64,000 nt of DNA from Pseudomonas marginalis. Lineage in GTDB: Bacteria; Pseudomonadota; Gammaproteobacteria; Pseudomonadales; Pseudomonadaceae. A program made the position numbers and the translations under genes. Below the pieces are notes generated by a model, which was not told where the DNA came from, searched no databases, and was given only the letters and a program-made list of their open reading frames with translations. Location: assembly GCF_001645105.1 (NCBI RefSeq), contig NZ_LKEG01000044.1, positions 1-64,000 of the forward strand. The letters run 5' to 3'. Positions 46,339-54,960 of the stretch are shown one piece after another (the stretch's first letter is position 1; every line of letters begins with the position of its first letter).

Positions 46339-48042
46339 ATGAGCATTCCGTCCAGCACCCTCAGCAAGACCAATCGCCACCCCGCCGACGGCAAGAAACC
46401 CATCACCATCTTTGGTCCGGACTTTCCGTTTGCCTTCGATGACTGGATTGAACACCCTGCAGGCCTGGGCAGCATCCCCGTCGCCAATCATGGCGCCGAA
46501 GTGGCGATCGTCGGCGCCGGGATTGCGGGCCTGGTGGCTGCTTATGAGTTGATGAAACTGGGCCTCAAGCCGGTGGTGTACGAAGCCTCGAAAATGGGCG
46601 GTCGTTTGCGCTCCCAGGCTTTTGAGGGCGCCGAAGGCATCATCGCCGAGTTGGGTGGCATGCGCTTCCCGGTATCGTCCACCGCCTTCTACCACTATGT
46701 GGACAAGCTCGGCCTGGAGACCAAACCCTTCCCCAACCCGCTGACCCCGGCGTCCGGCAGCACCGTGATCGACCTCGAAGGCCAGACTCACTACGCACAG
46801 AAACTCTCCGATTTGCCGGTCCTGTTCCAGGAAGTGGCTGACGCCTGGGCGGACGCCCTGGAAGCCGGCTCGCAGTTCGGCGATATCCAGCAAGCCATCC
46901 GCGACCGTGACGTACCGCGCCTCAAAGAACTGTGGAACACGTTGGTGCCGTTGTGGGACGACCGCACCTTCTACGACTTCGTCGCCACCTCCGAGGCATT
47001 TGCCAAATTGTCCTTCCATCACCGTGAAGTGTTTGGCCAGGTCGGGTTCGGCACGGGCGGCTGGGACTCGGATTTCCCCAACTCAATGCTGGAAATCTTC
47101 CGCGTGGTGATGACCAACTGCGACGACCACCAACACCTGGTGGTCGGCGGCGTTGCCCAAGTGCCGATGGGCATCTGGCGCCATGTACCGGAGCAGTGCG
47201 CCCACTGGCCGGCCGGCACCAGCCTCAGTTCGCTGCACCGTGGCGCACCGCGCGCCGGGGTCAAGCGGATTGCCCACGCGGCCGACGGCCGTTTCGCGGT
47301 GACCGACAACTACGGCGACACCCGCGAATATGCCGCCGTGCTCACCACCTGCCAGAGCTGGCTGCTGACCACCCAGATTGAGTGCGACGAAACCTTGTTC
47401 TCACAAAAGATGTGGATGGCCCTGGATCGCACGCGTTACATGCAGTCATCAAAAACCTTTGTGATGGTCGATCGCCCGTTCTGGAAGGACAAAGACCCCG
47501 AAACCGGCCGCGACCTGATGAGCATGACCCTGACCGATCGCCTCACCCGTGGCACTTACCTGTTCGACAATGGCGACGACAAGCCTGGCGTGATCTGTCT
47601 GTCGTACTCGTGGATGAGTGACGCGCTGAAAATGCTCCCGCAGCCCATCGACAAGCGCGTGAAGCTGGCCCTCGACGCCCTGAACAAGATCTACCCGAAG
47701 GTCGATATCAAGGCGCGCATCATCGGTGACCCGATCACCGTGTCCTGGGAAGCCGACCCGCACTTCCTCGGGGCTTTCAAAGGCGCGTTGCCCGGCCACT
47801 ATCGCTACAACCAGCGGATGTATGCGCACTTCATGCAGAAGGACATGCCCGCCGAACAACGTGGGATCTTTATCGCCGGTGATGATGTGTCCTGGACCCC
47901 AGCCTGGGTGGAAGGCGCGGTGCAAACCTCGCTGAACGCGGTGTGGGGCATCATGACTCACTTCGGTGGCAGCACTCACCCCGAGAACCCAGGGCCGGGT
48001 GATGTATTCGATGAAATCGGGCCAATCGCCCTGGCCGATTAA
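46339..48042 (+). CDS. davB: L-lysine 2-monooxygenase (FAD)
   Basis: Oxidises and decarboxylates L-lysine to 5-aminovaleramide, the first step of the aminovalerate route. It has 567 residues, of the flavin amine oxidase family. The FAD motif VAIVGAGIAGLVAAYEL lies near residues 57-73, followed by YEASKMGGRLRS; the C-terminal FAD contact is IFIAGDDVSWTPAWVEGAVQ. Long stretches match P. putida DavB as I know it, and the davA neighbour supports this over the related tryptophan 2-monooxygenase (IaaM). Confidence 0.93.
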   Translation: MSIPSSTLSKTNRHPADGKKPITIFGPDFPFAFDDWIEHPAGLGSIPVANHGAEVAIVGAGIAGLVAAYELMKLGLKPVVYEASKMGGRLRSQAFEGAEGIIAELGGMRFPVSSTAFYHYVDKLGLETKPFPNPLTPASGSTVIDLEGQTHYAQKLSDLPVLFQEVADAWADALEAGSQFGDIQQAIRDRDVPRLKELWNTLVPLWDDRTFYDFVATSEAFAKLSFHHREVFGQVGFGTGGWDSDFPNSMLEIFRVVMTNCDDHQHLVVGGVAQVPMGIWRHVPEQCAHWPAGTSLSSLHRGAPRAGVKRIAHAADGRFAVTDNYGDTREYAAVLTTCQSWLLTTQIECDETLFSQKMWMALDRTRYMQSSKTFVMVDRPFWKDKDPETGRDLMSMTLTDRLTRGTYLFDNGDDKPGVICLSYSWMSDALKMLPQPIDKRVKLALDALNKIYPKVDIKARIIGDPITVSWEADPHFLGAFKGALPGHYRYNQRMYAHFMQKDMPAEQRGIFIAGDDVSWTPAWVEGAVQTSLNAVWGIMTHFGGSTHPENPGPGDVFDEIGPIALAD

Positions 48043-48052
48043 GGAGTTGAGC

Positions 48053-48847
48053 ATGCGCGTCGCCCTGTACCAATGCCCACCGTTGCCGCTGGATGTGGCC
48101 GGCAACCTCAAGCGCCTGCACCAACTGGCCCACGAGGCGTCCGACGCCGACGTGCTGGTGCTGCCGGAGATGTTTCTGAGCGGCTACAACATCGGCACCG
48201 AGGCCGTTGGCGCCTTGGCCGAGGCACAGGACGGACCGTCGGCGCAGGCGATTGGCGAACTGGCCAAAAGCGCCGGGCTGGCGATTCTGTACGGTTACCC
48301 GGAGCGCGCCGAGGACGGCCAGATCTACAACGCCGTGCAGCTGATTGACGCCCACGGCCAGCGCCTGTGCAACTACCGTAAGACTCACCTGTTTGGTGAC
48401 CTGGACCATTCGATGTTCAGCGCCGGCGACGATGATTTCCCGCTGGTGGAGCTCAACGGTTGGAAGCTCGGCTTCCTGATCTGCTATGACCTGGAGTTCC
48501 CGGAAAACACCCGACGCCTGGCCCTCGCAGGCGCCGAACTGATCCTGGTGCCCACCGCCAATATGGTGCCGTTCGACTTTGTCGCCGATGTCACGGTGCG
48601 GGCACGGGCCTTTGAAAACCAATGTTATGTGGCCTACGCCAACTACTGTGGGCACGAAGGCGAGATCCAGTACTGCGGGCAAAGCAGCATCGCCGCGCCG
48701 AATGGCCTGCGCATCGCCCAGGCGGGCCTGGATGAAGCGCTGATCGTCGGTGAGCTGGATCGCCAGTCGATCCTCGACGCCCGTGCTGCCAATCACTACC
48801 TGCAAGATCGTCGCCCCGAGTTATACGGTGCACTGCACAAGCCCTGA
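48053..48847 (+). CDS. davA: 5-aminovaleramide amidohydrolase
   Basis: A nitrilase-family amidase of 264 residues that converts 5-aminovaleramide to 5-aminovalerate. The Glu-Lys-Cys triad is visible in LVLPEMFLSG, YRKTHLFGD and FLICYDLEFPE. It lies 10 nt after davB with AAGGAG before the ATG. Downstream steps (davT, davD to glutarate) are not in this window. Confidence 0.94.
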   Translation: MRVALYQCPPLPLDVAGNLKRLHQLAHEASDADVLVLPEMFLSGYNIGTEAVGALAEAQDGPSAQAIGELAKSAGLAILYGYPERAEDGQIYNAVQLIDAHGQRLCNYRKTHLFGDLDHSMFSAGDDDFPLVELNGWKLGFLICYDLEFPENTRRLALAGAELILVPTANMVPFDFVADVTVRARAFENQCYVAYANYCGHEGEIQYCGQSSIAAPNGLRIAQAGLDEALIVGELDRQSILDARAANHYLQDRRPELYGALHKP

Positions 48848-48906
48848 TCCAGCCGGTTTGTGAGCGGTTTGTTAACATGGGCACATTCTACGTTTCGGAA
48901 GTGCCC

Positions 48907-51240
48907 ATGCCTGCGCCGGCCCAGCCTCATCACCTTCACCTGACCCTGGCCAACGGCTTGCGGGTTGCCTTGCAACATGCGCCGCGCTTGAAGCGTTGTG
49001 CCGCCGCTCTGCGGGTGGCGGCCGGCAGCCATGACGTGCCGCTGGCGTGGCCGGGGCTGGCACATTTCCTCGAGCATCTGCTGTTCCTCGGTACCGAACG
49101 TTTTCCCACCAGCGAAGGGTTGATGGCCTACGTGCAACGGCATGGCGGCCAGGTCAATGCCAGCACCCGCGAGCGCACCACGGAGTTCTTCTTTGAACTG
49201 CCGGTCGCGATGTTTTCCGGTGGGCTGGAGCGGTTGGTGGACATGCTGACCCACCCGCGCCTGACGCGGGAGGATCAACTGCGCGAGCGCGAAGTGCTGC
49301 ACGCCGAGTTTGTCGCCTGGTCCCAGGATGCGAAGGCGCAGCAGCAGGTCGCGTTACTGGAAGGGCTGGCGGCTGACCACCCGCTGCGGGGTTTTCATGC
49401 GGGCAACCGCGACAGCCTGCCGGTGGAACGTGAGGCGTTTCAGCAGGCATTGCGGGAATTCCACACGCAGTTCTATCAGAGCGGCCAGATGACCTTGAGC
49501 CTGGCAGGTCCACAGACGCTGGAAGCGCTGGAAGGCTTGGCGCAGCAGTTCAGCGAGCAACTGACCTCAGGACCTCTTCGCCCACACTCCGCGCCACCGG
49601 CATTGATGCAGGGGCAAGCGCAGCGCTATCAGCACATCGCCAATGATCACCTGCACCACGTCATCACCTGTAACGCTCCGCGTGAAGCACTGGAATTCCT
49701 CTGCACCTGTCTCAACGCCTCGGCACCCGGCGGGTTGCTGGCGCAACTGAAAACTCAAGGGCTGGCCAGCACACTGCAGGCGTCGGTGCTGTATCACTTC
49801 GCCGGGCAAGCCGTGTTGGATATCGACGTTACGCTCAGTAATCCTGTTGAATCGGCGACGCACATCGAGGCGTTGCTGCACGACTGGTTGAGCTTTTTCG
49901 CACACAGCGACTGGACAGCCTTGCGGGAAGAGTTCGCCTTGCTGGCCGCTCGCCAACAACAGACCCAAGGCGCCCTGGCACTGGCGCGACACGACAGCGA
50001 GGCACTCTCGGAACAGGCTGTCATCGCCCTCAGGATCATGCTCAAGTCACTGCACCTGCCACCCGCCGCGCACACGTGGCAACTGCCGCCGAACAATCCG
50101 TTCCTGCGTCCACCGGTCAAGGAAGAACGCGCCGGCCTGATTCGCGGCCAGACCAGCGCCCACCGAGGGTTGCGCACCTTTGCCCAGGATCGCTCCCGAG
50201 GACGTCGTGATGTATCGGCGCTGGTCTTCAGCCAGGCACTGACGGATGACAATGATGAAGGCGCCCTGTATCTGCAATGGCAGTCTGCCCCGCCTGGCCT
50301 GGAAAGCGCAGTACAGTCGTTGCGTGAAAATGCCCGGCAGGCGGGCGTCGACGTGTCGTTCGAAAGCCTGGGCAATGACGGGCTGGTGAAGATGGTCGGG
50401 CTGCAGGAGCCCATCCCAGCCGTGCTGGAGGTGTTGGCGCAAAGCCTGGGCGAACCGCAGGCTACCCCAACCGTCTCGCCGCCCATGATTGCCATCCGAG
50501 CCTTATTAAAGGCGCTCCCCGCTTGCTGCAGCGTGAGCACGCCCGACTCGACATCGTGGCAAGGCCTGGGGCTGGGCTTCTCCGCCGTGAATGAAGCCGC
50601 GGTCAAAACAGCGGTGACCCGTTTGCCAGGGCAACCGGCGAACCTCAACCCCGTACTCCCCTCCCTCAGCGGCCAACGTATCTGGCACGCGGTGGAAACC
50701 GACTCAACCGAAGCCGCCCTGCTGCTGTTTTGCCCGACACCGAGCGCTTCGCTGGAGGACGAAGCCGCATGGCGACTGCTCAGCCATCTGCTCCAGGGGC
50801 CGTTTTATCAGCGCCTGCGCGTAGAGCTGCAAATCGGCTACGCCGTATTCAGCGGCATCCGACAGATAAACGGCCAGACCGGCCTGCTATTCGGCGTGCA
50901 ATCCCCCAGCCTCTCCCTGGAAGGCATCGCTGATCACCTGAACACCTTCCTGAAACAACTGCCGGCGCTGATCAACGGCAACGACGACCTGGGCCGCCTG
51001 GCCCTGGCGCAGCAGTTCTCAGCGCAGACGCTGCCCAACGCCCAAGCCGCCGAACTGCTGTGGCATGCGCATCTGGCGGGCCATCCGTCGGGCTACTTGG
51101 AACACCTTCAGACCCACATCCAAACCTCTACCCGAGAAGCACTGCAGCGCGCCGCCCAGCAATTGAACGACGCTGCCGGCGGCTGGCACTGCGTGGCCAA
51201 TGGCCCGCGCATCAGTGATGAATGGCAAGCGGCCGACTGA
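48907..51240 (+). CDS. pqqF: PqqF, M16-family zinc peptidase of PQQ synthesis
   Basis: A 777-residue peptidase proposed to trim PqqA after cross-linking. The inverted zinc motif HFLEH is at about residues 54-58, with the distal Glu in REREVLHAEFVAW. The C-terminal inactive M16 half follows. The start at MPAPAQPHH lies 30 nt after another in-frame ATG (48877); either is possible. It is the first gene of pqqFABCDE, the usual fluorescens-group order. Confidence 0.93.
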   Translation: MPAPAQPHHLHLTLANGLRVALQHAPRLKRCAAALRVAAGSHDVPLAWPGLAHFLEHLLFLGTERFPTSEGLMAYVQRHGGQVNASTRERTTEFFFELPVAMFSGGLERLVDMLTHPRLTREDQLREREVLHAEFVAWSQDAKAQQQVALLEGLAADHPLRGFHAGNRDSLPVEREAFQQALREFHTQFYQSGQMTLSLAGPQTLEALEGLAQQFSEQLTSGPLRPHSAPPALMQGQAQRYQHIANDHLHHVITCNAPREALEFLCTCLNASAPGGLLAQLKTQGLASTLQASVLYHFAGQAVLDIDVTLSNPVESATHIEALLHDWLSFFAHSDWTALREEFALLAARQQQTQGALALARHDSEALSEQAVIALRIMLKSLHLPPAAHTWQLPPNNPFLRPPVKEERAGLIRGQTSAHRGLRTFAQDRSRGRRDVSALVFSQALTDDNDEGALYLQWQSAPPGLESAVQSLRENARQAGVDVSFESLGNDGLVKMVGLQEPIPAVLEVLAQSLGEPQATPTVSPPMIAIRALLKALPACCSVSTPDSTSWQGLGLGFSAVNEAAVKTAVTRLPGQPANLNPVLPSLSGQRIWHAVETDSTEAALLLFCPTPSASLEDEAAWRLLSHLLQGPFYQRLRVELQIGYAVFSGIRQINGQTGLLFGVQSPSLSLEGIADHLNTFLKQLPALINGNDDLGRLALAQQFSAQTLPNAQAAELLWHAHLAGHPSGYLEHLQTHIQTSTREALQRAAQQLNDAAGGWHCVANGPRISDEWQAAD

Positions 51241-51399
51241 TCATTGCCGCCCCTGCAAAAAGCTTTTTCCGCCAAGACAGCGCTAACTTGAAAAGAATTG
51301 CGTAACATTCCTACGCACAAAGCTGAACATCTCCGACTGGAGGTGGACTATATGTATTGCTTGGTAGTGAACGTCCCATCCCTTCGTAGGAGTAAGAAT

Positions 51400-51474
51400 A
51401 TGACCTGGTCCAAACCTGCTTACACTGATCTGCGCATCGGTTTCGAAGTCACCATGTACTTCGCCAGCCGTTAA
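51400..51474 (+). CDS. pqqA: PqqA, precursor peptide of pyrroloquinoline quinone
   Basis: A 24-residue peptide beginning MTWSKPAYTDLR. Glu16 and Tyr20, the residues joined by PqqE to form PQQ, are in FEVTMYF as expected. The ATG is preceded by AGGAG. An in-frame ATG 48 nt upstream (51352), preceded by GGAGGT and with no stop between, could add 16 residues. A terminator separates pqqA from pqqB, which fits the higher level of pqqA message known in other species. Confidence 0.97.
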   Translation: MTWSKPAYTDLRIGFEVTMYFASR

Positions 51475-51490
51475 TCCGCTGGGTAATACA

Positions 51491-51522
51491 ACGCCTCGGT
51501 TCGCCCGGGGCGTTTTTGTTTT
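51491..51522 (+). terminator. pqqA-pqqB intergenic terminator/attenuator
   Basis: ACGCCTCGG and CCGGGGCGT pair (one T.G) around TTCGC, followed by TTTTGTTTT. It probably lets only part of the transcripts continue to pqqBCDE. Confidence 0.85.
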
Positions 51523-51540
51523 GAGCTTGATGGAGCTGCC

Positions 51541-52452
51541 ATGTTTGTCCAGATTCTAGGTTCCGCCGCCGGCGGTGGTTTCCCGCAGTGGAACTGCAAC
51601 TGCGTGAACTGCGCAGGTTTTCGTGATGGCAGCCTGCGGGCCCAGGCGCGTACCCAGTCGTCCATCGCGATCTCCGGCGATGGCGTGAACTGGGTGCTGT
51701 GCAACGCTTCGCCGGATATCCGCGCGCAACTGCAAGGTTTTGCACCGATGCAACCCGGTCGCGCCCTGCGTGATACCGGCATCAGCGCGATCATCCTGAT
51801 GGACAGCCAGATCGACCACACCACCGGCCTGCTGAGCCTGCGCGAAGGCTGCCCACACCAGGTGTGGTGCACCGACATGGTCCATGAAGACCTGAGCACC
51901 GGCTTCCCGCTGTTCACCATGCTCACCCACTGGAACGGCGGCCTGGCCTGGAACCGCATCGAGCTGGACGCCAGCTTCACCATTCCGGCGTGCCCCAACC
52001 TGCGCTTCACCCCACTGCCACTGCGCAGCGCCGCGCCGCCTTACTCGCCACACCGCTTCGACCCGCACCCAGGCGATAACATCGGCCTGATCGTCGAAGA
52101 CCTGCGCACCGGCGGCAAACTGTTCTACGCCCCGGGCCTGGGCAAGGTCGACGCGCCGTTGCTGGAGATCATGGCCGGCAGCGACTGCCTGCTGGTGGAC
52201 GGCACGATGTGGGATGACGACGAAATGCAGCGCCGTGGCGTCGGCACTCGTACCGGCCGCGAAATGGGCCACCTGGCACAAAACGGCCCTGGCGGCATGC
52301 TCGACGTGTTGGAGCAGTTGCCTGAACAGCGCAAGGTACTTATCCACATCAACAACACCAACCCGATCCTCGATGAAGACTCCCCCGAGCGAGCGGAACT
52401 GGTGCGGCGCAATGTCGAAGTGGCTTACGACGGCATGAGCATTGAACTGTAG
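51541..52452 (+). CDS. pqqB: PqqB, metallo-beta-lactamase-fold PQQ enzyme
   Basis: A 303-residue protein of the metallo-beta-lactamase fold, reported as a hydroxylase in the pathway. N-terminus MFVQILGSAAGGGFPQWNC, with a Cys cluster in NCNCVNC, MDSQIDHTTGL (metal region) and LIHINNTNPIL near the end. The ATG is preceded by GGAG. Confidence 0.97.
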   Translation: MFVQILGSAAGGGFPQWNCNCVNCAGFRDGSLRAQARTQSSIAISGDGVNWVLCNASPDIRAQLQGFAPMQPGRALRDTGISAIILMDSQIDHTTGLLSLREGCPHQVWCTDMVHEDLSTGFPLFTMLTHWNGGLAWNRIELDASFTIPACPNLRFTPLPLRSAAPPYSPHRFDPHPGDNIGLIVEDLRTGGKLFYAPGLGKVDAPLLEIMAGSDCLLVDGTMWDDDEMQRRGVGTRTGREMGHLAQNGPGGMLDVLEQLPEQRKVLIHINNTNPILDEDSPERAELVRRNVEVAYDGMSIEL

Positions 52453-52463
52453 GAGCTGACGAG

Positions 52464-53216
52464 ATGACTGACACGCCGATGACACCCGTCGAATTCGAAG
52501 CAGCCCTGCGGGCCAAGGGCGCCTTCTACCATATCCATCACCCGTACCATGTGGCGATGTACGAAGGCCGCGCGACCCGCGAGCAAATCCAGGGCTGGGT
52601 CGCCAACCGTTTTTACTATCAGGTGAACATCCCGCTGAAAGACGCGGCGATCCTGGCCAACTGCCCGGACCGTGAGATCCGTCGTGAGTGGATCCAGCGC
52701 CTGCTCGACCACGATGGCGCTCCCGGTGAGGACGGCGGTATCGAAGCCTGGCTGCGCCTGGGCCAGGCGGTCGGCCTCGACCCGGACCAACTGCGCTCCC
52801 AGGAACTGGTGTTGCCCGGTGTGCGTTTTGCAGTGGATGCCTACGTCAACTTCGCCCGCCGCGCCAGTTGGCAAGAAGCCGCCAGCAGCTCGCTGACCGA
52901 GTTGTTCGCGCCGCAGATCCACCAGTCGCGCCTCGACAGCTGGCCGCAGCATTACCCCTGGATCGACCCGGCCGGCTACGAATACTTCCGCACTCGCCTC
53001 GGCCAAGCCCGGCGCGATGTGGAGCACGGGCTGACCATCACCCTGCAGCACTACACCACCCGCGAAGGCCAGGCGCGCATGCTGGAAATTCTCCAGTTCA
53101 AACTGGACATCCTGTGGAGCTTGCTGGATGCCATGAGCATGGCCTACGAACTCAAACGCCCGCCGTATCACAGCGTGACCGAGCAGCGGGTGTGGCATAA
53201 AGGGATCCCCCTATGA
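52464..53216 (+). CDS. pqqC: PqqC, pyrroloquinoline-quinone synthase
   Basis: Catalyses the last step, cofactor-free oxidation and ring closure of AHQQ to PQQ. It has 250 residues. Active-site regions YHIHHPYHVAMYEG, WVANRFYYQVNIP and LQHYTTREGQ are present. Its stop overlaps pqqD (ATGA). Confidence 0.97.
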   Translation: MTDTPMTPVEFEAALRAKGAFYHIHHPYHVAMYEGRATREQIQGWVANRFYYQVNIPLKDAAILANCPDREIRREWIQRLLDHDGAPGEDGGIEAWLRLGQAVGLDPDQLRSQELVLPGVRFAVDAYVNFARRASWQEAASSSLTELFAPQIHQSRLDSWPQHYPWIDPAGYEYFRTRLGQARRDVEHGLTITLQHYTTREGQARMLEILQFKLDILWSLLDAMSMAYELKRPPYHSVTEQRVWHKGIPL

Positions 53217-53488
53217 GCTTTGATCGCAGCAGAATACCGACCTGGCGCCAGGGCTATCGCTACCAGTACGAACCGGCGCAAAAAGGCCATGTGTTGCTCT
53301 ACCCTGAGGGCATGATCAAGCTCAATGACAGCGCCGCGCTGATCGGCGGCTTGATCGACGGCGAGCGTGACGTGGCGGCAATCATTGCCGAGCTGGATAA
53401 ACAATTCCCCGGCGTGCCAGAGCTCGGCGAAGACATCGAGCAATTCATGGAGGTCGCCCGTGCTGAGCACTGGATCACCCTTGCCTGA
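53213..53488 (+). CDS. pqqD: PqqD, peptide chaperone
   Basis: A 91-residue RRE-type protein that binds PqqA and presents it to PqqE. The family pattern YQYEPAQKGHVLLYPEGMIKLN (shown in part as YPEGMIKLN) and the C-terminal winged-helix are visible. It overlaps both neighbours. Confidence 0.96.
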   Translation: MSFDRSRIPTWRQGYRYQYEPAQKGHVLLYPEGMIKLNDSAALIGGLIDGERDVAAIIAELDKQFPGVPELGEDIEQFMEVARAEHWITLA

Positions 53489-54611
53489 AAAGCCAGCCAT
53501 CGGGTTGCCACTGTGGCTATTGGCCGAGCTGACTTACCGTTGCCCGTTGCAGTGCCCGTACTGCTCCAACCCGCTGGATTTTGCCGAGCAGGGTAAAGAG
53601 CTGAGTACCGAGCAGTGGATCAAGGTGTTTCGCGAAGCCCGCGAAATGGGTGCTGCACAATTGGGGTTTTCCGGCGGTGAACCCTTGGTGCGCCAGGACC
53701 TTGCCGAGCTGATCGCAGAGGCACGCAAGCTGGGGTTCTACACCAACCTGATCACCTCCGGCATCGGCCTGACCGAGCAGAAGATCAGCGACTTCAAGAA
53801 GGCGGGGCTCGACCATATCCAGATCAGTTTCCAGGCCAGCGACGAACAGGTGAACAACCTGCTGGCCGGCTCGAAAAAGGCCTTCGCGCAAAAGCTGGAA
53901 ATGGCTCGCGCGGTGAAGGCGCACGGCTACCCGATGGTGCTGAACTTTGTCACCCATCGGCACAATATCGACAAGATCGACCGCATCATCGAGCTGTGTA
54001 TTGCGCTTGAGGCAGACTTCGTAGAGCTCGCCACTTGCCAGTTCTACGGCTGGGCGCAGCTCAATCGTGTGGGCTTGTTGCCGACACGGGAACAGCTGGT
54101 ACGCGCCGAACGCATCACCAACGAATACCGCGCCAAGCTGGAAGCCGAAGGCCACCCGTGCAAGCTGATTTTTGTCACGCCGGATTACTACGAAGAACGC
54201 CCGAAAGCCTGCATGAACGGCTGGGGGAGTATCTTTCTGACAGTAACGCCAGACGGCACCGCCCTGCCCTGTCACGGCGCCCGACAGATGCCAGTGCAAT
54301 TTCCCAATGTGCGTGACCACAGCATGCAGCACATCTGGTACGACTCATTTGGCTTCAACCGCTTTCGCGGCTACGACTGGATGCCCGAGCCGTGCCGTTC
54401 CTGCGACGAGAAGGAAAAGGACTTCGGCGGCTGCCGTTGCCAGGCCTTCATGCTCACGGGGGATGCGAGCAATGCCGACCCGGTGTGCAGCAAGTCCGAG
54501 CAGCACGGCATCATCCTTCAAGCACGGGAAGAGGCTGAACATGCGACCCAGACCATCGAACAGTTGGCCTTTCGCAATGAGCGCAATTCACGACTCATCG
54601 CAAAAGGCTGA
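53460..54611 (+). CDS. pqqE: PqqE, radical SAM enzyme
   Basis: Forms the Glu-Tyr C-C bond in PqqA. It has 383 residues. The radical SAM motif CPLQCPYC (CX3CX2C) lies in LTYRCPLQCPYCSNPL; the C-terminal SPASM-type cysteines are seen in KACMNGWG, LPCHGARQ and CRSCDEKEKDFGGCRC. The start is a GTG inside pqqD (29-nt overlap), the first codon compatible with the family length; a longer open frame extends upstream through pqqD. Confidence 0.95.
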   Translation: MLSTGSPLPEKPAIGLPLWLLAELTYRCPLQCPYCSNPLDFAEQGKELSTEQWIKVFREAREMGAAQLGFSGGEPLVRQDLAELIAEARKLGFYTNLITSGIGLTEQKISDFKKAGLDHIQISFQASDEQVNNLLAGSKKAFAQKLEMARAVKAHGYPMVLNFVTHRHNIDKIDRIIELCIALEADFVELATCQFYGWAQLNRVGLLPTREQLVRAERITNEYRAKLEAEGHPCKLIFVTPDYYEERPKACMNGWGSIFLTVTPDGTALPCHGARQMPVQFPNVRDHSMQHIWYDSFGFNRFRGYDWMPEPCRSCDEKEKDFGGCRCQAFMLTGDASNADPVCSKSEQHGIILQAREEAEHATQTIEQLAFRNERNSRLIAKG

Positions 54612-54616
54612 GGGCC

Positions 54617-54775
54617 TCAGCGCTTGGCGATGATGTACACCGCGTGAATGATGCCTGGGAAGTAACCGCACAGGGTCAGCAGAATATTCAACCAGAACGC
54701 GCCGGCGAAACCCACTTGCAGGAACACACCCAGTGGCGGCAGCAGAATGGCGATGATGATACGAATGATGTCCAT
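54617..54775 (-). CDS. yqaE: YqaE/Pmp3-family membrane peptide
   Basis: A 52-residue protein with two membrane helices and the family signature ILLPPLGVFLQ then FWLNILLTLCGYFPGIIHA. Members respond to stress and membrane potential; the role here is unknown. It is convergent with pqqE (stops 6 nt apart). Confidence 0.93.
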   Translation of the reverse strand: MDIIRIIIAILLPPLGVFLQVGFAGAFWLNILLTLCGYFPGIIHAVYIIAKR

Positions 54776-54886
54776 GGGTCAGCTCCAAAAAATCGGCTCG
54801 TGTGAGCCGTGTAGCTAATCGACCTTGGCGGTTCGTGAGGGTTCAGTGGGATCTGGCGTTGGGCCATCCATCGTTGTTACACAGAC

Positions 54887-54925
54887 AAAAAAACGCCCCC
54901 AGCCAAAAGAATCAGGCCGGAGGCG
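54887..54925 (-). terminator. terminator after the class III aminotransferase
   Basis: On the minus strand an imperfect GC stem ends in TTTTTTT (complement of 54887-54893). It lies 36 nt after the aminotransferase stop. Confidence 0.7.
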
Positions 54926-54960
54926 CCGCGTAGGCCGCGAGACGGTTCAGGAATAGGGAA

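Noticed and set aside
53367..53459. 5' extension of pqqE through pqqD
   Set aside because: The open frame continues upstream but the extra residues are not PqqE-like and overlap the well-supported pqqD frame; the GTG at 53460 gives the usual length.
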